NCBI GenBank assembly: GCA_045657625.1
Contig: JAZOTM010000015.1
Location: 1-64,000, forward strand
DNA: 64,000 nt
Direction: 5' to 3'
DNA from: JAZOTM01 sp045657625
GTDB lineage: Bacteria > Bacillota > Clostridia > Lachnospirales > Lachnospiraceae
A program made the translations under genes and the position numbers. Position 1 is the stretch's first letter. Each line of letters begins with the position of its first letter. Positions 1 to 8,358 of this stretch are shown piece after piece. The notes under the pieces are model-generated. The model saw nothing but the letters and a program-made list of their open reading frames with translations. It searched no databases and was not told where the DNA came from.

Positions 1-1
1 A

Positions 2-700
2 TTATTAGAAAACGTTACATTAGATAAAGATGGAAAAATCGATTTCAACGATGGTAGTGTTACAGAAAATACTCGTGTATCTTACCCAATCGATCACATC
101 AACAATATTGTTCGCCCAGTGTCAAAAGCACCAGCAGCAAAAGACGTAATCTTCTTGTCAGCTGATGCATTTGGAGTACTTCCTCCAGTATCAATTTTGA
201 CACCAGAACAAACAAAATACTACTTCTTATCTGGATTTACAGCAAAACTTGCTGGTACAGAACGTGGTATCACAGAGCCTACACCAACCTTCTCTGCTTG
301 CTTCGGACAGGCTTTCTTAGAGCTTCATCCTACAAAGTATGCGCAGGAACTTGTTAAGAAGATGGAAAAGAGCGGAGCAAAGGCTTACCTCGTAAATACC
401 GGATGGAACGGAACCGGAAAACGTATCTCTATCAAAGATACTCGTGGAATCATCGATGCTATCCTTAGCGGTGATGTAAACAACGCTCCTACCAAGAAGA
501 TCCCGATCTTCGATTTCGAAGTTCCAACAGAACTTCCGGGCGTTGATCCAAGCATCTTAGATCCTCGTGATACCTATGCAAACGCTTCTGAGTGGGAAGA
601 AAAAGCAAAAGATCTTGCAAACAGATTCACAAAGAACTTTGCAAAATACGAAGGAAACGAAGCAGGAAAAGCTTTAGTAGCAGCTGGTCCTCAGCTTTAA
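2..700 (+). CDS. pckA: Phosphoenolpyruvate carboxykinase (ATP), C-terminal part
   Basis: The frame is open from the window edge, so only about the last 232 codons are seen. PckA converts oxaloacetate and ATP to phosphoenolpyruvate, CO2 and ADP, or runs in reverse in fermenters that fix CO2. The fragment carries C-terminal landmarks of the ATP-dependent family: YYFLSGFTAKLAGTE, the EPTPTFSACFG segment, and NTGWNGTGKRI before the C-terminal helical region. An ATG at about 119 is internal and not a start. A hairpin terminator follows 25 bases after the stop. The enzyme is cytosolic and links the TCA and glycolytic pools. Confidence 0.95.
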   Translation, partial: LLENVTLDKDGKIDFNDGSVTENTRVSYPIDHINNIVRPVSKAPAAKDVIFLSADAFGVLPPVSILTPEQTKYYFLSGFTAKLAGTERGITEPTPTFSACFGQAFLELHPTKYAQELVKKMEKSGAKAYLVNTGWNGTGKRISIKDTRGIIDAILSGDVNNAPTKKIPIFDFEVPTELPGVDPSILDPRDTYANASEWEEKAKDLANRFTKNFAKYEGNEAGKALVAAGPQL

Positions 701-724
701 TTCTTTTTTTAAACAACAAAACAA

Positions 725-749
725 CGTGGCAAATGCCACGGTGTTTTTT
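725..749 (+). terminator. Intrinsic terminator of pckA
   Basis: A 6-bp stem CGTGGC/GCCACG with an AAAT loop is followed by a T-rich run. It lies between the convergent pckA and cysK stops. Confidence 0.8.
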
Positions 750-765
750 CTTTCTTTTTTCTTTT

Positions 766-1701
766 TTAATCCTGGAATAATGGAGTAGATAAATAACGAT
801 CTCCGGAATCCGGTAATAATACAACAATGTTCTTTCCTTTGTTTTCCGGTCTCTTTGCCAAAATCTCTGCCGCCTTTAATGCAGCTCCGGAAGAAATTCC
901 CACCAAAATACCTTCACTTAATGCAAATAATTTCCCTTCTGCAAACGCATCTTCATTTTCAATTGGTAAAATTTCATCATAGATTTCTGTATTCAAAATA
1001 CTTGGCACAAATCCGGCACCGATTCCCTGAATCTTATGTGCACCGGCTTCTCCTTTGGAAAGTACCGGGCTGGTAGCCGGTTCTACTGCCACAATCTTTA
1101 CTTCCGGATTCTTTTCTTTTAAATATTCACCTACACCGGTAATCGTACCACCGGTACCTACACCTGCTACAAAAATATCTACCTTTCCATCTAACTGTTC
1201 GTAGATTTCCGGACCTGTGGTTGCTTTATGAATCGCTGGATTTGCAAGGTTATCAAACTGGCCCAAAATAACAGCACCTTCGATTTCTTTTTCTAACTCT
1301 TCTGCCTTTGCAATGGCACCTTTCATGCCCTTAGAACCATCTGTCAAAACAAGTTCTGCACCATAAGCCTTTAATAAGTTTCTTCTTTCCACACTCATGG
1401 TCTCCGGCAAAGTCAAAATGGCACGATATCCTCTTGCTGCTGCCACAGCGGCAAGACCAATTCCTGTATTTCCACTGGTCGGTTCAATAATTGTAGAGCC
1501 TTCCTTTAAGATTCCCTTTGCTTCCGCATCTTCAATCATATTTAAGGCAACTCTATCTTTTACGGATCCTGCCGGGTTCAAATATTCCAGTTTTGCAAAA
1601 ACATTTGCTTCTGTAATTTCTTTCTTTTTTCCGTAATTGTTTAACTTTAAAAGAGGTGTTCCTCCAATTAATTCTGTTGCACTTTCTACAAATTTACCCA
1701 T
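766..1701 (-). CDS. cysK: Cysteine synthase A (O-acetylserine sulfhydrylase)
   Basis: This PLP enzyme makes L-cysteine from O-acetyl-L-serine and sulfide in the cytosol. The 311 residues match the usual CysK length. The PLP lysine lies in NPAGSVKDR (about K48), the substrate loop is PTSGNTGIGLA (about 74-84), and the glycine-rich phosphate-binding loop is GVGTGGTITG. The start is an ATG preceded by a GGAGG ribosome site. It appears monocistronic: it converges with pckA and is separated upstream by a strong hairpin. No CysE is adjacent. The sulfur theme returns in the suf operon a few kb on, but no shared regulatory site was found. Confidence 0.95.
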   Translation of the reverse strand: MGKFVESATELIGGTPLLKLNNYGKKKEITEANVFAKLEYLNPAGSVKDRVALNMIEDAEAKGILKEGSTIIEPTSGNTGIGLAAVAAARGYRAILTLPETMSVERRNLLKAYGAELVLTDGSKGMKGAIAKAEELEKEIEGAVILGQFDNLANPAIHKATTGPEIYEQLDGKVDIFVAGVGTGGTITGVGEYLKEKNPEVKIVAVEPATSPVLSKGEAGAHKIQGIGAGFVPSILNTEIYDEILPIENEDAFAEGKLFALSEGILVGISSGAALKAAEILAKRPENKGKNIVVLLPDSGDRYLSTPLFQD

Positions 1702-1822
1702 TCTTTGTTACCTCCGCTTCATTTTTTAACCTGCACTTATGGTAACAAATCAGACGCTATTTGAAAAATTCTTTTTTTCTTTCACTCGCAATAAGTTTTC
1801 TTTATAACAGGAGGCAAAAAAA

Positions 1823-1852
1823 AGCAGGAACAAGATTTCTCTTGTTCCTGCT
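1823..1852 (-). terminator. Intrinsic terminator of the HD/membrane protein pair
   Basis: A 13-bp perfect stem (AGCAGGAACAAGA with its complement) and 4-base loop. On the minus strand it is followed by U8. It lies just past the stop of the gene ending at 1866. Confidence 0.9.
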
Positions 1853-1865
1853 TTCCTTTATTGTC

Positions 1866-2648
1866 CTATTTCTTTTCTTTTTTCACTTTTTCTGTAATCA
1901 ATTCACGCAATCTGGCAGTCCGCATACTCTTGTAGCGATAAGCACTGGCTCTTTGAATTGCTGATTTCTGGAAATTGGAAAGTCTAGCCTTCCACTCATC
2001 CATGTTGATATTGTAGTTGTCCATATTGAAACGTTCTTTCGCATTTTGCGTTGTTTCCTTGGCGCTTTCCACAAAGTTCTCCATGCGTTCATTGAAGTTG
2101 GCTTCCATAGTATTTAAAATACGCTGCAAATTTACAAGTGCCGAAACTGTCAATGTAAAATCCATGGCAAAAATAGCTACACCCACAATCGATAGTCCTT
2201 CCATCCAAATAGGAGACACCAAATCTACTTTGCTTTCCACTGCCGGTGCAATGTAGTTCACCACAAGAATTCCGCCACAACCAAATCCAAGACTGGTAAA
2301 CAAACTCACACGACCTTTGATATTAAAAGGCAACTTGCTATAATCCCACCAAACGGCATGGAACATTTTTTCCAGAACCGTAGCTGTCACGTATTCCAAA
2401 ATGGCACTTCCAATTACAGAAACCACAAATACATAAACCGTGGAACTTTCCATTTCTCCTACACCAAAGAAATGATTATATATTACGGAAATCAGAACCG
2501 CTCCGACTCCATAAATCGGACATATGGGACCGTATAAGAATCCACGATTGGACCACTTTCCATTTTTAAACGTACAAAAGGTTGTTTCATAAATCCATCC
2601 TAGAAAACAATAGACCAGAAACAGGCAAACATATCGGCTAATCCACAT
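1866..2648 (-). CDS. Membrane protein, putative ABC transporter type IV (PF06541-like)
   Basis: The protein has about five N-terminal membrane spans and a hydrophilic C-terminal tail of about 90 residues rich in charge, possibly helical. The segment CFLGWIYETTFCTFKNGKW followed by NRGFLYGPICPIYGVGA is the hallmark of the ABC_trans_CmpB/DUF1113 family, whose function is not established. An ATG at 2648 is preferred because GAGAGGA lies 6 bases upstream; an in-frame TTG at 2663 has no ribosome site. The upstream HD gene ends one base before this ATG, so the two are almost surely translationally coupled. No ATPase partner is adjacent. Confidence 0.75.
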   Translation of the reverse strand: MWISRYVCLFLVYCFLGWIYETTFCTFKNGKWSNRGFLYGPICPIYGVGAVLISVIYNHFFGVGEMESSTVYVFVVSVIGSAILEYVTATVLEKMFHAVWWDYSKLPFNIKGRVSLFTSLGFGCGGILVVNYIAPAVESKVDLVSPIWMEGLSIVGVAIFAMDFTLTVSALVNLQRILNTMEANFNERMENFVESAKETTQNAKERFNMDNYNINMDEWKARLSNFQKSAIQRASAYRYKSMRTARLRELITEKVKKEKK

Positions 2649-2649
2649 T

Positions 2650-3108
2650 TTATTTCCTCTCAAAAAGCGTTTCTTTTAAAGAAACACACTTGTCCGCCAT
2701 ACAAACCAACCATGCTTCCCGGCTTTTCGGGAGTCTGGTGATATTCAAAGGCCACATATGGCATCGTATAATTTGCTCTTCTTTTTCCCCAATTTGAAAA
2801 TATTTTTTTGCATTATTAGCCGCACGATCCGCATGAATAAATCCATGCATATTGTGACTTCCACCATCGTCCGCATGCCAATCATACAAATAAAAATCAT
2901 GTAACATGGCTCCACGAAGCATTGCATCTTCGTCTACCTGCCATCCCATCCAGCTCATGATTGCATAACTCGCATTTGCCACGCTACAACAATGTTCATA
3001 TGTGCTGACCCGACCATGCTGCTTAAACTGTTTCATTTTACATACCGTAGCGTCTTTTTTTAATTCCCCTAGGACCTCCTCAATTTTGAGTACATCCTTA
3101 TATCTCAT
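2650..3108 (-). CDS. HD-domain phosphohydrolase family protein
   Basis: A 152-residue cytosolic protein with a compact HD domain. The visible metal-site pattern is H in STYEHCCSVA, then HD in GAMLHDFYLYDWH, a downstream H in HGFIHADRAA, and a final D in MADKCVSL. HD proteins hydrolyse phosphate esters or nucleotides; the substrate here is unknown. The ATG start has GGA seven bases upstream. It forms a tight two-gene unit with the membrane protein that begins one base after its stop. Confidence 0.8.
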   Translation of the reverse strand: MRYKDVLKIEEVLGELKKDATVCKMKQFKQHGRVSTYEHCCSVANASYAIMSWMGWQVDEDAMLRGAMLHDFYLYDWHADDGGSHNMHGFIHADRAANNAKKYFQIGEKEEQIIRCHMWPLNITRLPKSREAWLVCMADKCVSLKETLFERK

Positions 3109-3141
3109 AATTTATCCTTCCATAAACCAATAGATAAAAAC

Positions 3142-3170
3142 ATTTTATAACAAAAAAATTAGTTTGACAA
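3142..3170 (-). promoter_or_regulatory. Promoter of the HD protein gene
   Basis: TTGTCA (3165-3170), a 17-base spacer and TAAAAT (3142-3147), with an overlapping TATAAA. It lies about 35 bases before the ATG at 3108. Confidence 0.6.
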
Positions 3171-3175
3171 TAAAA

Positions 3176-3199
3176 CATCCGGAGCAATTGCTCCGGATG
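3176..3199 (-). terminator. Terminator of the merR-dxs operon
   Basis: A 10-bp stem CATCCGGAGC/GCTCCGGATG with an AATT loop, followed by UUUUAUUG on the minus strand. It lies about 65 bases past the stop of the DXS-like gene. Confidence 0.75.
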
Positions 3200-3262
3200 C
3201 TTATGTAAAAAGGATGATTCGATTTTTGTTTTGCTATGGAAGGTATGATATTACTATCAATT

Positions 3263-5017
3263 TTAATTTAAAAATCCTTTCACCTCTTTTACCAAATTTT
3301 CAACAGACATACCACATTCTGCCAAAAGTGCAGCGGCATCAAAGTCTGTATGAAAGGCTTTGGAAATACCAAAATTTTTCACCTTCATGTCTTTATCTCC
3401 ATAGAAAGAAGCAATGTTTTGGCCATATCCACCCATTAATTCTCCATCTTCTATGGTAATCACTGCTTGGTGTTGTTCTAATAAACTATACAATAAATCC
3501 TCATCTATACCACTTACAAATCGTGGATTTACTACGGTAATATCAACTCCTGTTTCCTGTTTTACCTGTTCTGCCACCTGCATAGCCATTGGAAGCATCG
3601 GACCCACTGCAAAAATCGCAACGGATTTTCCGTATTTTTCTACTTTATTTGTAAGCTTACTGTAATCCGTAGTATCTGCTTCTCCCTTTTCCGGGAATAC
3701 CGGCAAAGTACGAATCGCTATCGGATGCTCCTTTTGTGTCGTTGCATATGCAAACATCTGTGCAAACTCTTCTTTCGTGGTTGGTGCAAAATAAATCAAG
3801 TTTGGAATATGCGCAAACATCTGAATATCACACATTGCAATATGTGTATTGGAATTCATTCCATAAACACCCGGTTGTAACACCAGCATCGTTGCCGGAT
3901 TATCGTTTAATGCCAAGTCATGAGACATTTGATCATAGGTTCTTTGGAAAAACGGTGCAAACGTTCCAAATACCGGAGTTCCTCCGTTTCTTGCAATACC
4001 GGAACTCATGGCTACTGCATTTTCTTCTGCAATTCCCACGTCCACAAATTGCCCTCTTTTTACATATTCTTCTCGAACGCCCTGCACAAATCCAAGCCCC
4101 ATAGGGGTACCGGCATTTAAAACAACGGCTTTTTCATTCTCATCTAACAGTTTCTTTAGATTCTCAAACACCGTCATATCCGGGGTGTAATCATATTTGG
4201 GAGAACCGTCTTCGGGATTGAACGGACCGCCTGCATGCCATGCCTCACGATTGGCTTCTGCAAAAGGAAGTCCCTTTCCTTTAATCGTATGAATATGAAG
4301 GACAATTGGATGATCGATATCCTTCACGCTTTCAAACAAAGCGACTAATTTCGCTGTATCATGGCCATCTTCTAAATAACGATAATCCAATCCAAAGGCA
4401 TGGAATAAATTGTTTTCCGCCTCTCCGTTGGTTTCACGCAACTCTTTTAAATTGCGATACATGCCACCATGATTTTCTGCAATACTCTGCTCATTGTCGT
4501 TTAATACAATAATCAAATTTTTGTTATATTCACCGGCATAATCCAAAGCCTCTAAAGCTTCGCCACCGGATAAAGAGCCATCACCAATTACGGCTACTAT
4601 GTTTTCATTTCCTTTTCTTAAGTCACGACCTTTTGCTAAACCAAGCGCCAAAGAGATCGATGTGGACGTATGTCCCACTGTAAACATATCATGTTCACTT
4701 TCCAAAGGATTTGTATATCCGGACACATCTCCGAAATGAGCATCTTCCATATAGGCTTCTTTTCTACCAGTCAAAATCTTATGGGGATAACTCTGATGCG
4801 ATACATCAAATACAAATTTGTCCTTGGGAGAAGAGAACACATAGTGCATAGCTACTGTCGTCTCTACAATTCCAAGATTTGGACCATTGTGTCCTCCAAT
4901 CTCGCTGATTCTATGAATTAAAGCCTGTCTTGTTTCTTTCGCAAGCTCCGGCAACTGGTCTATAGTTAACTTTTTGATATCTTCCGGTCCGTTAATCTGA
5001 CTTAACAATTGGTACAT
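3263..5017 (-). CDS. dxs: 1-deoxy-D-xylulose-5-phosphate synthase-like enzyme (short variant)
   Basis: A thiamine-diphosphate transketolase-fold enzyme. Canonical DXS condenses pyruvate with glyceraldehyde 3-phosphate. Family motifs are present: HQSYPHKILTGR, the cofactor-binding GDGSLSGGEALEAL followed by NLIIVLNDNEQSI, and VGIAEENAVAMSSG in the second domain. At 584 residues it is about 35-40 shorter than usual, because the linker after NDNEQSI is nearly missing (ENHGGMYRNLKELRE). The N-terminal GGHNGPNLGIVE replaces the usual GGHLxxNLG. The gene follows a MerR regulator of the aldehyde-responsive type by 20 bases in one operon. This looks like the divergent DXS paralogue found in some Firmicutes. 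Whether it serves the MEP pathway, cofactor synthesis or aldehyde removal is open. Confidence 0.8.
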   Translation of the reverse strand: MYQLLSQINGPEDIKKLTIDQLPELAKETRQALIHRISEIGGHNGPNLGIVETTVAMHYVFSSPKDKFVFDVSHQSYPHKILTGRKEAYMEDAHFGDVSGYTNPLESEHDMFTVGHTSTSISLALGLAKGRDLRKGNENIVAVIGDGSLSGGEALEALDYAGEYNKNLIIVLNDNEQSIAENHGGMYRNLKELRETNGEAENNLFHAFGLDYRYLEDGHDTAKLVALFESVKDIDHPIVLHIHTIKGKGLPFAEANREAWHAGGPFNPEDGSPKYDYTPDMTVFENLKKLLDENEKAVVLNAGTPMGLGFVQGVREEYVKRGQFVDVGIAEENAVAMSSGIARNGGTPVFGTFAPFFQRTYDQMSHDLALNDNPATMLVLQPGVYGMNSNTHIAMCDIQMFAHIPNLIYFAPTTKEEFAQMFAYATTQKEHPIAIRTLPVFPEKGEADTTDYSKLTNKVEKYGKSVAIFAVGPMLPMAMQVAEQVKQETGVDITVVNPRFVSGIDEDLLYSLLEQHQAVITIEDGELMGGYGQNIASFYGDKDMKVKNFGISKAFHTDFDAAALLAECGMSVENLVKEVKGFLN

Positions 5018-5037
5018 GTTGTTGATTCCTCCTAATC

Positions 5038-5472
5038 TTATTTCGGAATCTTATCCAACTCCATAGCTTTCAGATCTCCTTCATTTTTCAGCATTTCTTT
5101 CACGGCTTTTTCACCTTTTTCCAAAGCCATACGATAATACCAGTCTTTAAAATCCAATTCCTGCATATAGTAATTCAACTGATCAATTTGCTGTTGCACG
5201 TACTCTCTCTGTTCCTTAATCAGTTCATATCTTTCCTTTAAGGAGTCTTCGCCCCGCTTTTGCAGTTCTACATATTCCTTAATCTTTTTGATTGGCATTC
5301 CGGTATTTTTCAAACAATTTAATACCTTTAACCAGGAAAAATCCTGTTCTTCAAAAACGCGAATTCCATTTACACGTTTTACATTTGGAAGCAATCCTTC
5401 CTTGTCGTAATAACGCAATGTAGAAGGGGTAATTCCCATCATTTCAGCTACTTCTGATATTGAATAAGACAT
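5038..5472 (-). CDS. MerR-family regulator, AdhR/NmlR-like
   Basis: An N-terminal winged helix-turn-helix (ISEVAEMMGITPSTLRYYDKEGLLP) is followed by a dimerisation coiled coil rich in Glu/Gln. A single cysteine in LNCLKNTGMPI (C53) sits where AdhR and NmlR carry their redox or aldehyde-sensing cysteine. The ATG at 5472 is chosen because GAGG lies 8 bases upstream; a GTG at 5481 overlaps that ribosome site. The promoter carries a perfect AdhR-type operator, so autoregulation and control of the downstream DXS-like gene are likely. The inducer is inferred to be a reactive aldehyde or other electrophile. Confidence 0.85.
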   Translation of the reverse strand: MSYSISEVAEMMGITPSTLRYYDKEGLLPNVKRVNGIRVFEEQDFSWLKVLNCLKNTGMPIKKIKEYVELQKRGEDSLKERYELIKEQREYVQQQIDQLNYYMQELDFKDWYYRMALEKGEKAVKEMLKNEGDLKAMELDKIPK

Positions 5473-5507
5473 ATTGTTCACCTCTCGAGATTTCTGACGT
5501 CAAAGAC

Positions 5508-5538
5508 ACAATAGCACTTAAAGTTAACTTTAAGTCAA
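5508..5538 (-). promoter_or_regulatory. MerR-type promoter with palindromic operator
   Basis: TTGACT (5533-5538) and TATTGT (5508-5513) are separated by 19 bases, the overlong spacing typical of MerR-activated promoters. A perfect 20-bp palindrome (5516-5535) fills the spacer. It contains CTTAAAG-N4-CTTTAAG, the operator form I recall for Bacillus AdhR. Confidence 0.85.
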
Positions 5539-5626
5539 TACCTTTTTTCAAAAAAAATAAAAAAATCCATAACAGATTTTTTTATTTTTTATATGATATA
5601 TGAATTTCCCCAGGATTTCTGCTGTT

Positions 5627-6064
5627 TTATGACTCGTCTGCTTCTTCAAACATTTCCCTCATGGTTCGCCAACCAAGAACTGCACATTTCACTCTGGCAG
5701 GCATGTGGGACACATCTTCCAAAATTCCTGCTTCCTGTAACTCTTCCATTTCCTCCGGAGTTAAATCACGATCTTTTATCATACGAAGGAATAAATCCGA
5801 TAAATGCATCGCTTCTTCCTTCTTTTTTCCAATAATCATGTCTAGCATAATATCTGCAGATGCTTGGGATATTGCACAGCCGGTACCTTCATAGGAGCCA
5901 TCTGTAATTACCCCATCCTCCACTTTCAGATTTAGGATGATATCATCTCCACAGGAAGGATTTACCCCTTCCAAGGTAAAATTTGCGTCCTCTAACGCAT
6001 GTTTATGATAAGGATTTAAATTATGTTCGTTAATAATCTCATTATAAAAAGTTGAATTTGCCAT
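5627..6064 (-). CDS. sufU: SUF Fe-S cluster assembly protein SufU
   Basis: A 145-residue NifU-N/IscU-fold protein. The three conserved cysteines of SufU are visible in NPSCGDD, YEGTGCAISQASADIM and ARVKCAVLGW. In Firmicutes, SufU accepts persulfide sulfur from SufS and uses zinc at this site. It is the last gene of the suf operon, 17 bases after sufS. It acts in the cytosol as the sulfur relay to the SufBCD scaffold. Confidence 0.95.
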   Translation of the reverse strand: MANSTFYNEIINEHNLNPYHKHALEDANFTLEGVNPSCGDDIILNLKVEDGVITDGSYEGTGCAISQASADIMLDMIIGKKKEEAMHLSDLFLRMIKDRDLTPEEMEELQEAGILEDVSHMPARVKCAVLGWRTMREMFEEADES

Positions 6065-6081
6065 AGGTTTCCAGATCCTTT

Positions 6082-7302
6082 CTATACATATCCCATTCTC
6101 TGGCGCATGGTTTTTAACACATCCAAAAAACGGTCCACTTCTTCAAACGTATTATAAAAAGCCAAACTGCATCTCGTAGTAGACATAACGCCTAAATGCT
6201 TATGCAATGGCTGTGCACAATGATGTCCTGCTCGTACTGCAATGTTTTCATCGCTGAAAATAGCAGCCACATCATGGGGATGCACCCCTTCTAATTGAAA
6301 GGTCAAAATTCCATGATGATTCTCCGCTTCCTTTGCACCAATGATTTTTACATGCGGAATCTGTGTTAACCCACGAAATGCATATTCCGTAAGGGCATTT
6401 TCTCTTTCTACAATGGTATCAAATCCATATCTATTTACAAAATCAATGGCCGCTGCCAGCCCTACTGCACCTCCGGCATTGACCGTTCCTGCTTCAAATT
6501 TGTGAGGCAATTCTGCATAAGTTGTTTTTTCAATGGTAACTGTTTCAATCATTTCTCCACCATATAAAAATGGAGGCATGGCTTCTAAAAGCTTCTCTTT
6601 TCCATAAAGAACACCAATTCCCATTGGGGCATACATTTTATGACCGGAAAAAGCAAAAAAATCCACATCCAATTCCTGTACATTCACCGGCATATGCGGC
6701 ACGCTTTGTGCACCGTCTGCCACAAAAACCGCACCCACTTCGTGCGCTAACGCAGCGGCAGTCTGAATATCATTCACACGTCCAAACAAGTTAGAAACCT
6801 GTGTCATTGCCACAAGCTTCGTATGCTCATTCAACATTGCTTTCAACTTTTCTAAATCAAAACTACCATCTTCCTCACAGTAAAAGTAACAGACCTTTGC
6901 GCCCGTGGCTTCCGCTGCCTTCTGCCAAGGCAAGAAATTACTATGATGTTCTGCGATACTCACAATGATTTCATCTCCCGGCTTTAAGGTCGTTCTCGCA
7001 TAACTATAAGCCACCAAATTAAAGGCTTCCGAAGCATTTCTGGTAAAGACGATTTCTCGCTCAGATTTTGCATGAATAAAATCTGCCACTTTTTTTCTCG
7101 CATTCTCATAAGCTTCCGTTGCCGCAACGCTCAAATCATACATACCTCGCAATGGATTGGCATTTTCGGTTTCGTAGTAACGCAACATAGCGTCCAATAC
7201 GCTTTTCGGTTTTTGCGTGGTGGCTCCATTATCCAAATACACCACCGGATCTTGTTGTAATAAAGGGAATTCTTCCCGAATTTTCTTTTCTATTTCTGTC
7301 AT
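6082..7302 (-). CDS. sufS: Cysteine desulfurase SufS
   Basis: A PLP class V aminotransferase-fold enzyme of 406 residues that releases sulfur from cysteine as an enzyme-bound persulfide. Visible are the YLDNGATTQKP start motif, the PLP lysine in FAFSGHKMYAPMGIG, and the active cysteine in RAGHHCAQPLHKHLG. It starts 12 bases after sufD and is followed by sufU, the order expected for a Firmicutes SUF operon. Confidence 0.95.
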   Translation of the reverse strand: MTEIEKKIREEFPLLQQDPVVYLDNGATTQKPKSVLDAMLRYYETENANPLRGMYDLSVAATEAYENARKKVADFIHAKSEREIVFTRNASEAFNLVAYSYARTTLKPGDEIIVSIAEHHSNFLPWQKAAEATGAKVCYFYCEEDGSFDLEKLKAMLNEHTKLVAMTQVSNLFGRVNDIQTAAALAHEVGAVFVADGAQSVPHMPVNVQELDVDFFAFSGHKMYAPMGIGVLYGKEKLLEAMPPFLYGGEMIETVTIEKTTYAELPHKFEAGTVNAGGAVGLAAAIDFVNRYGFDTIVERENALTEYAFRGLTQIPHVKIIGAKEAENHHGILTFQLEGVHPHDVAAIFSDENIAVRAGHHCAQPLHKHLGVMSTTRCSLAFYNTFEEVDRFLDVLKTMRQRMGYV

Positions 7303-7314
7303 CCTATTCTCCCT

Positions 7315-8358
7315 TTATGCCGGATGCTTGACTAAATAACTTCTTACCATTTCTTTCGTTTTTTCATCCGGTATTCTATTTATAATCACGTCAATTTTCG
7401 CTTTCGCCAACATTTCAGATATGATTTCTTCGGACAATCCTCTAGACTTCATATACAAGGCCAAGGAATCATCCATTTGTCCAATACTGGCGCCATGGCT
7501 ACCTTCCACATCTTCTTCATCACATAAAATCAGCGGAATGGTCTGATTCACGATATCATCATCCATCAGAAGCACTTCTTCCAATTCATTTCCCTTGGAA
7601 CCTGCGCAACCCTTATGGAAATCAATGGTTCCACGGAACAATTTCTTGCCTTGGTTTCTTAAAACACCGGAGGCTAAAATATCTGCTGTGGTTTTCTTGC
7701 CCACATGGTTCGCTACGTAGTTAATATCCAGCTTGGATGTTCCTTTTACGGTATAACCCAAATCAGAAACATAACCGGCCGCTGTACCCTGTAAATCCGT
7801 ATAATTTCCTAAATAGACTTCCTGTCCGTTTAATACCAATTGAATCAAATGGAATTCTGCCTTTGCTTCCAAAATACCGCCTAAATTCAGGAAAACATGC
7901 TGTTTTTCAGAAGGTCGAAGAATTTGCACCACCGTAAGACGCGCATCCTCTTGTAAATGGTAACGCAACTCAGTCGCAAACACCTGATCTTCTGCCTCTT
8001 CCTCTGAAAAATCCTGAATTACAACGGCAGATGCTCCTTTTGCCACTTGCCATTCCATCAGGTTTGCAACATGATTTTTTTCTTTTAAAGAAAAAGTTTG
8101 ATAAATCGGGCTTTCCATCTGTGTAGTCACTTGATAACTATGAACCGGAAGTCCCAAGTTTTCCATTTTTTGACTGTATTCTTCTCCCAATCCCGTCTTA
8201 CAGGTCACGGAAAATTTCTCGTTATTTGAACAATTTATCGCACTGCTGCCCTTTTCTTCATAGCTTGCATCGGTCAATGCGACCTCCACAGAAGTCTCTG
8301 CATGATTCATATGAAGCCAATTCCAGGTAGGTGCCGGCAATTGATTTACTCTCATCAT
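7315..8358 (-). CDS. sufD: Fe-S assembly scaffold protein SufD
   Basis: A 347-residue SufBD-family beta-helix protein that pairs with SufB and SufC in the scaffold complex. The C-terminal core reads KGCAGSKGNELEEVLL, then EEDVEGSHGASIGQMD and the closing helices. The N-terminus is short for SufD (many are 400 or more residues), which is common in Clostridia. Its ATG overlaps the sufB stop (TAATG), so translation is coupled. Confidence 0.9.
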   Translation of the reverse strand: MMRVNQLPAPTWNWLHMNHAETSVEVALTDASYEEKGSSAINCSNNEKFSVTCKTGLGEEYSQKMENLGLPVHSYQVTTQMESPIYQTFSLKEKNHVANLMEWQVAKGASAVVIQDFSEEEAEDQVFATELRYHLQEDARLTVVQILRPSEKQHVFLNLGGILEAKAEFHLIQLVLNGQEVYLGNYTDLQGTAAGYVSDLGYTVKGTSKLDINYVANHVGKKTTADILASGVLRNQGKKLFRGTIDFHKGCAGSKGNELEEVLLMDDDIVNQTIPLILCDEEDVEGSHGASIGQMDDSLALYMKSRGLSEEIISEMLAKAKIDVIINRIPDEKTKEMVRSYLVKHPA

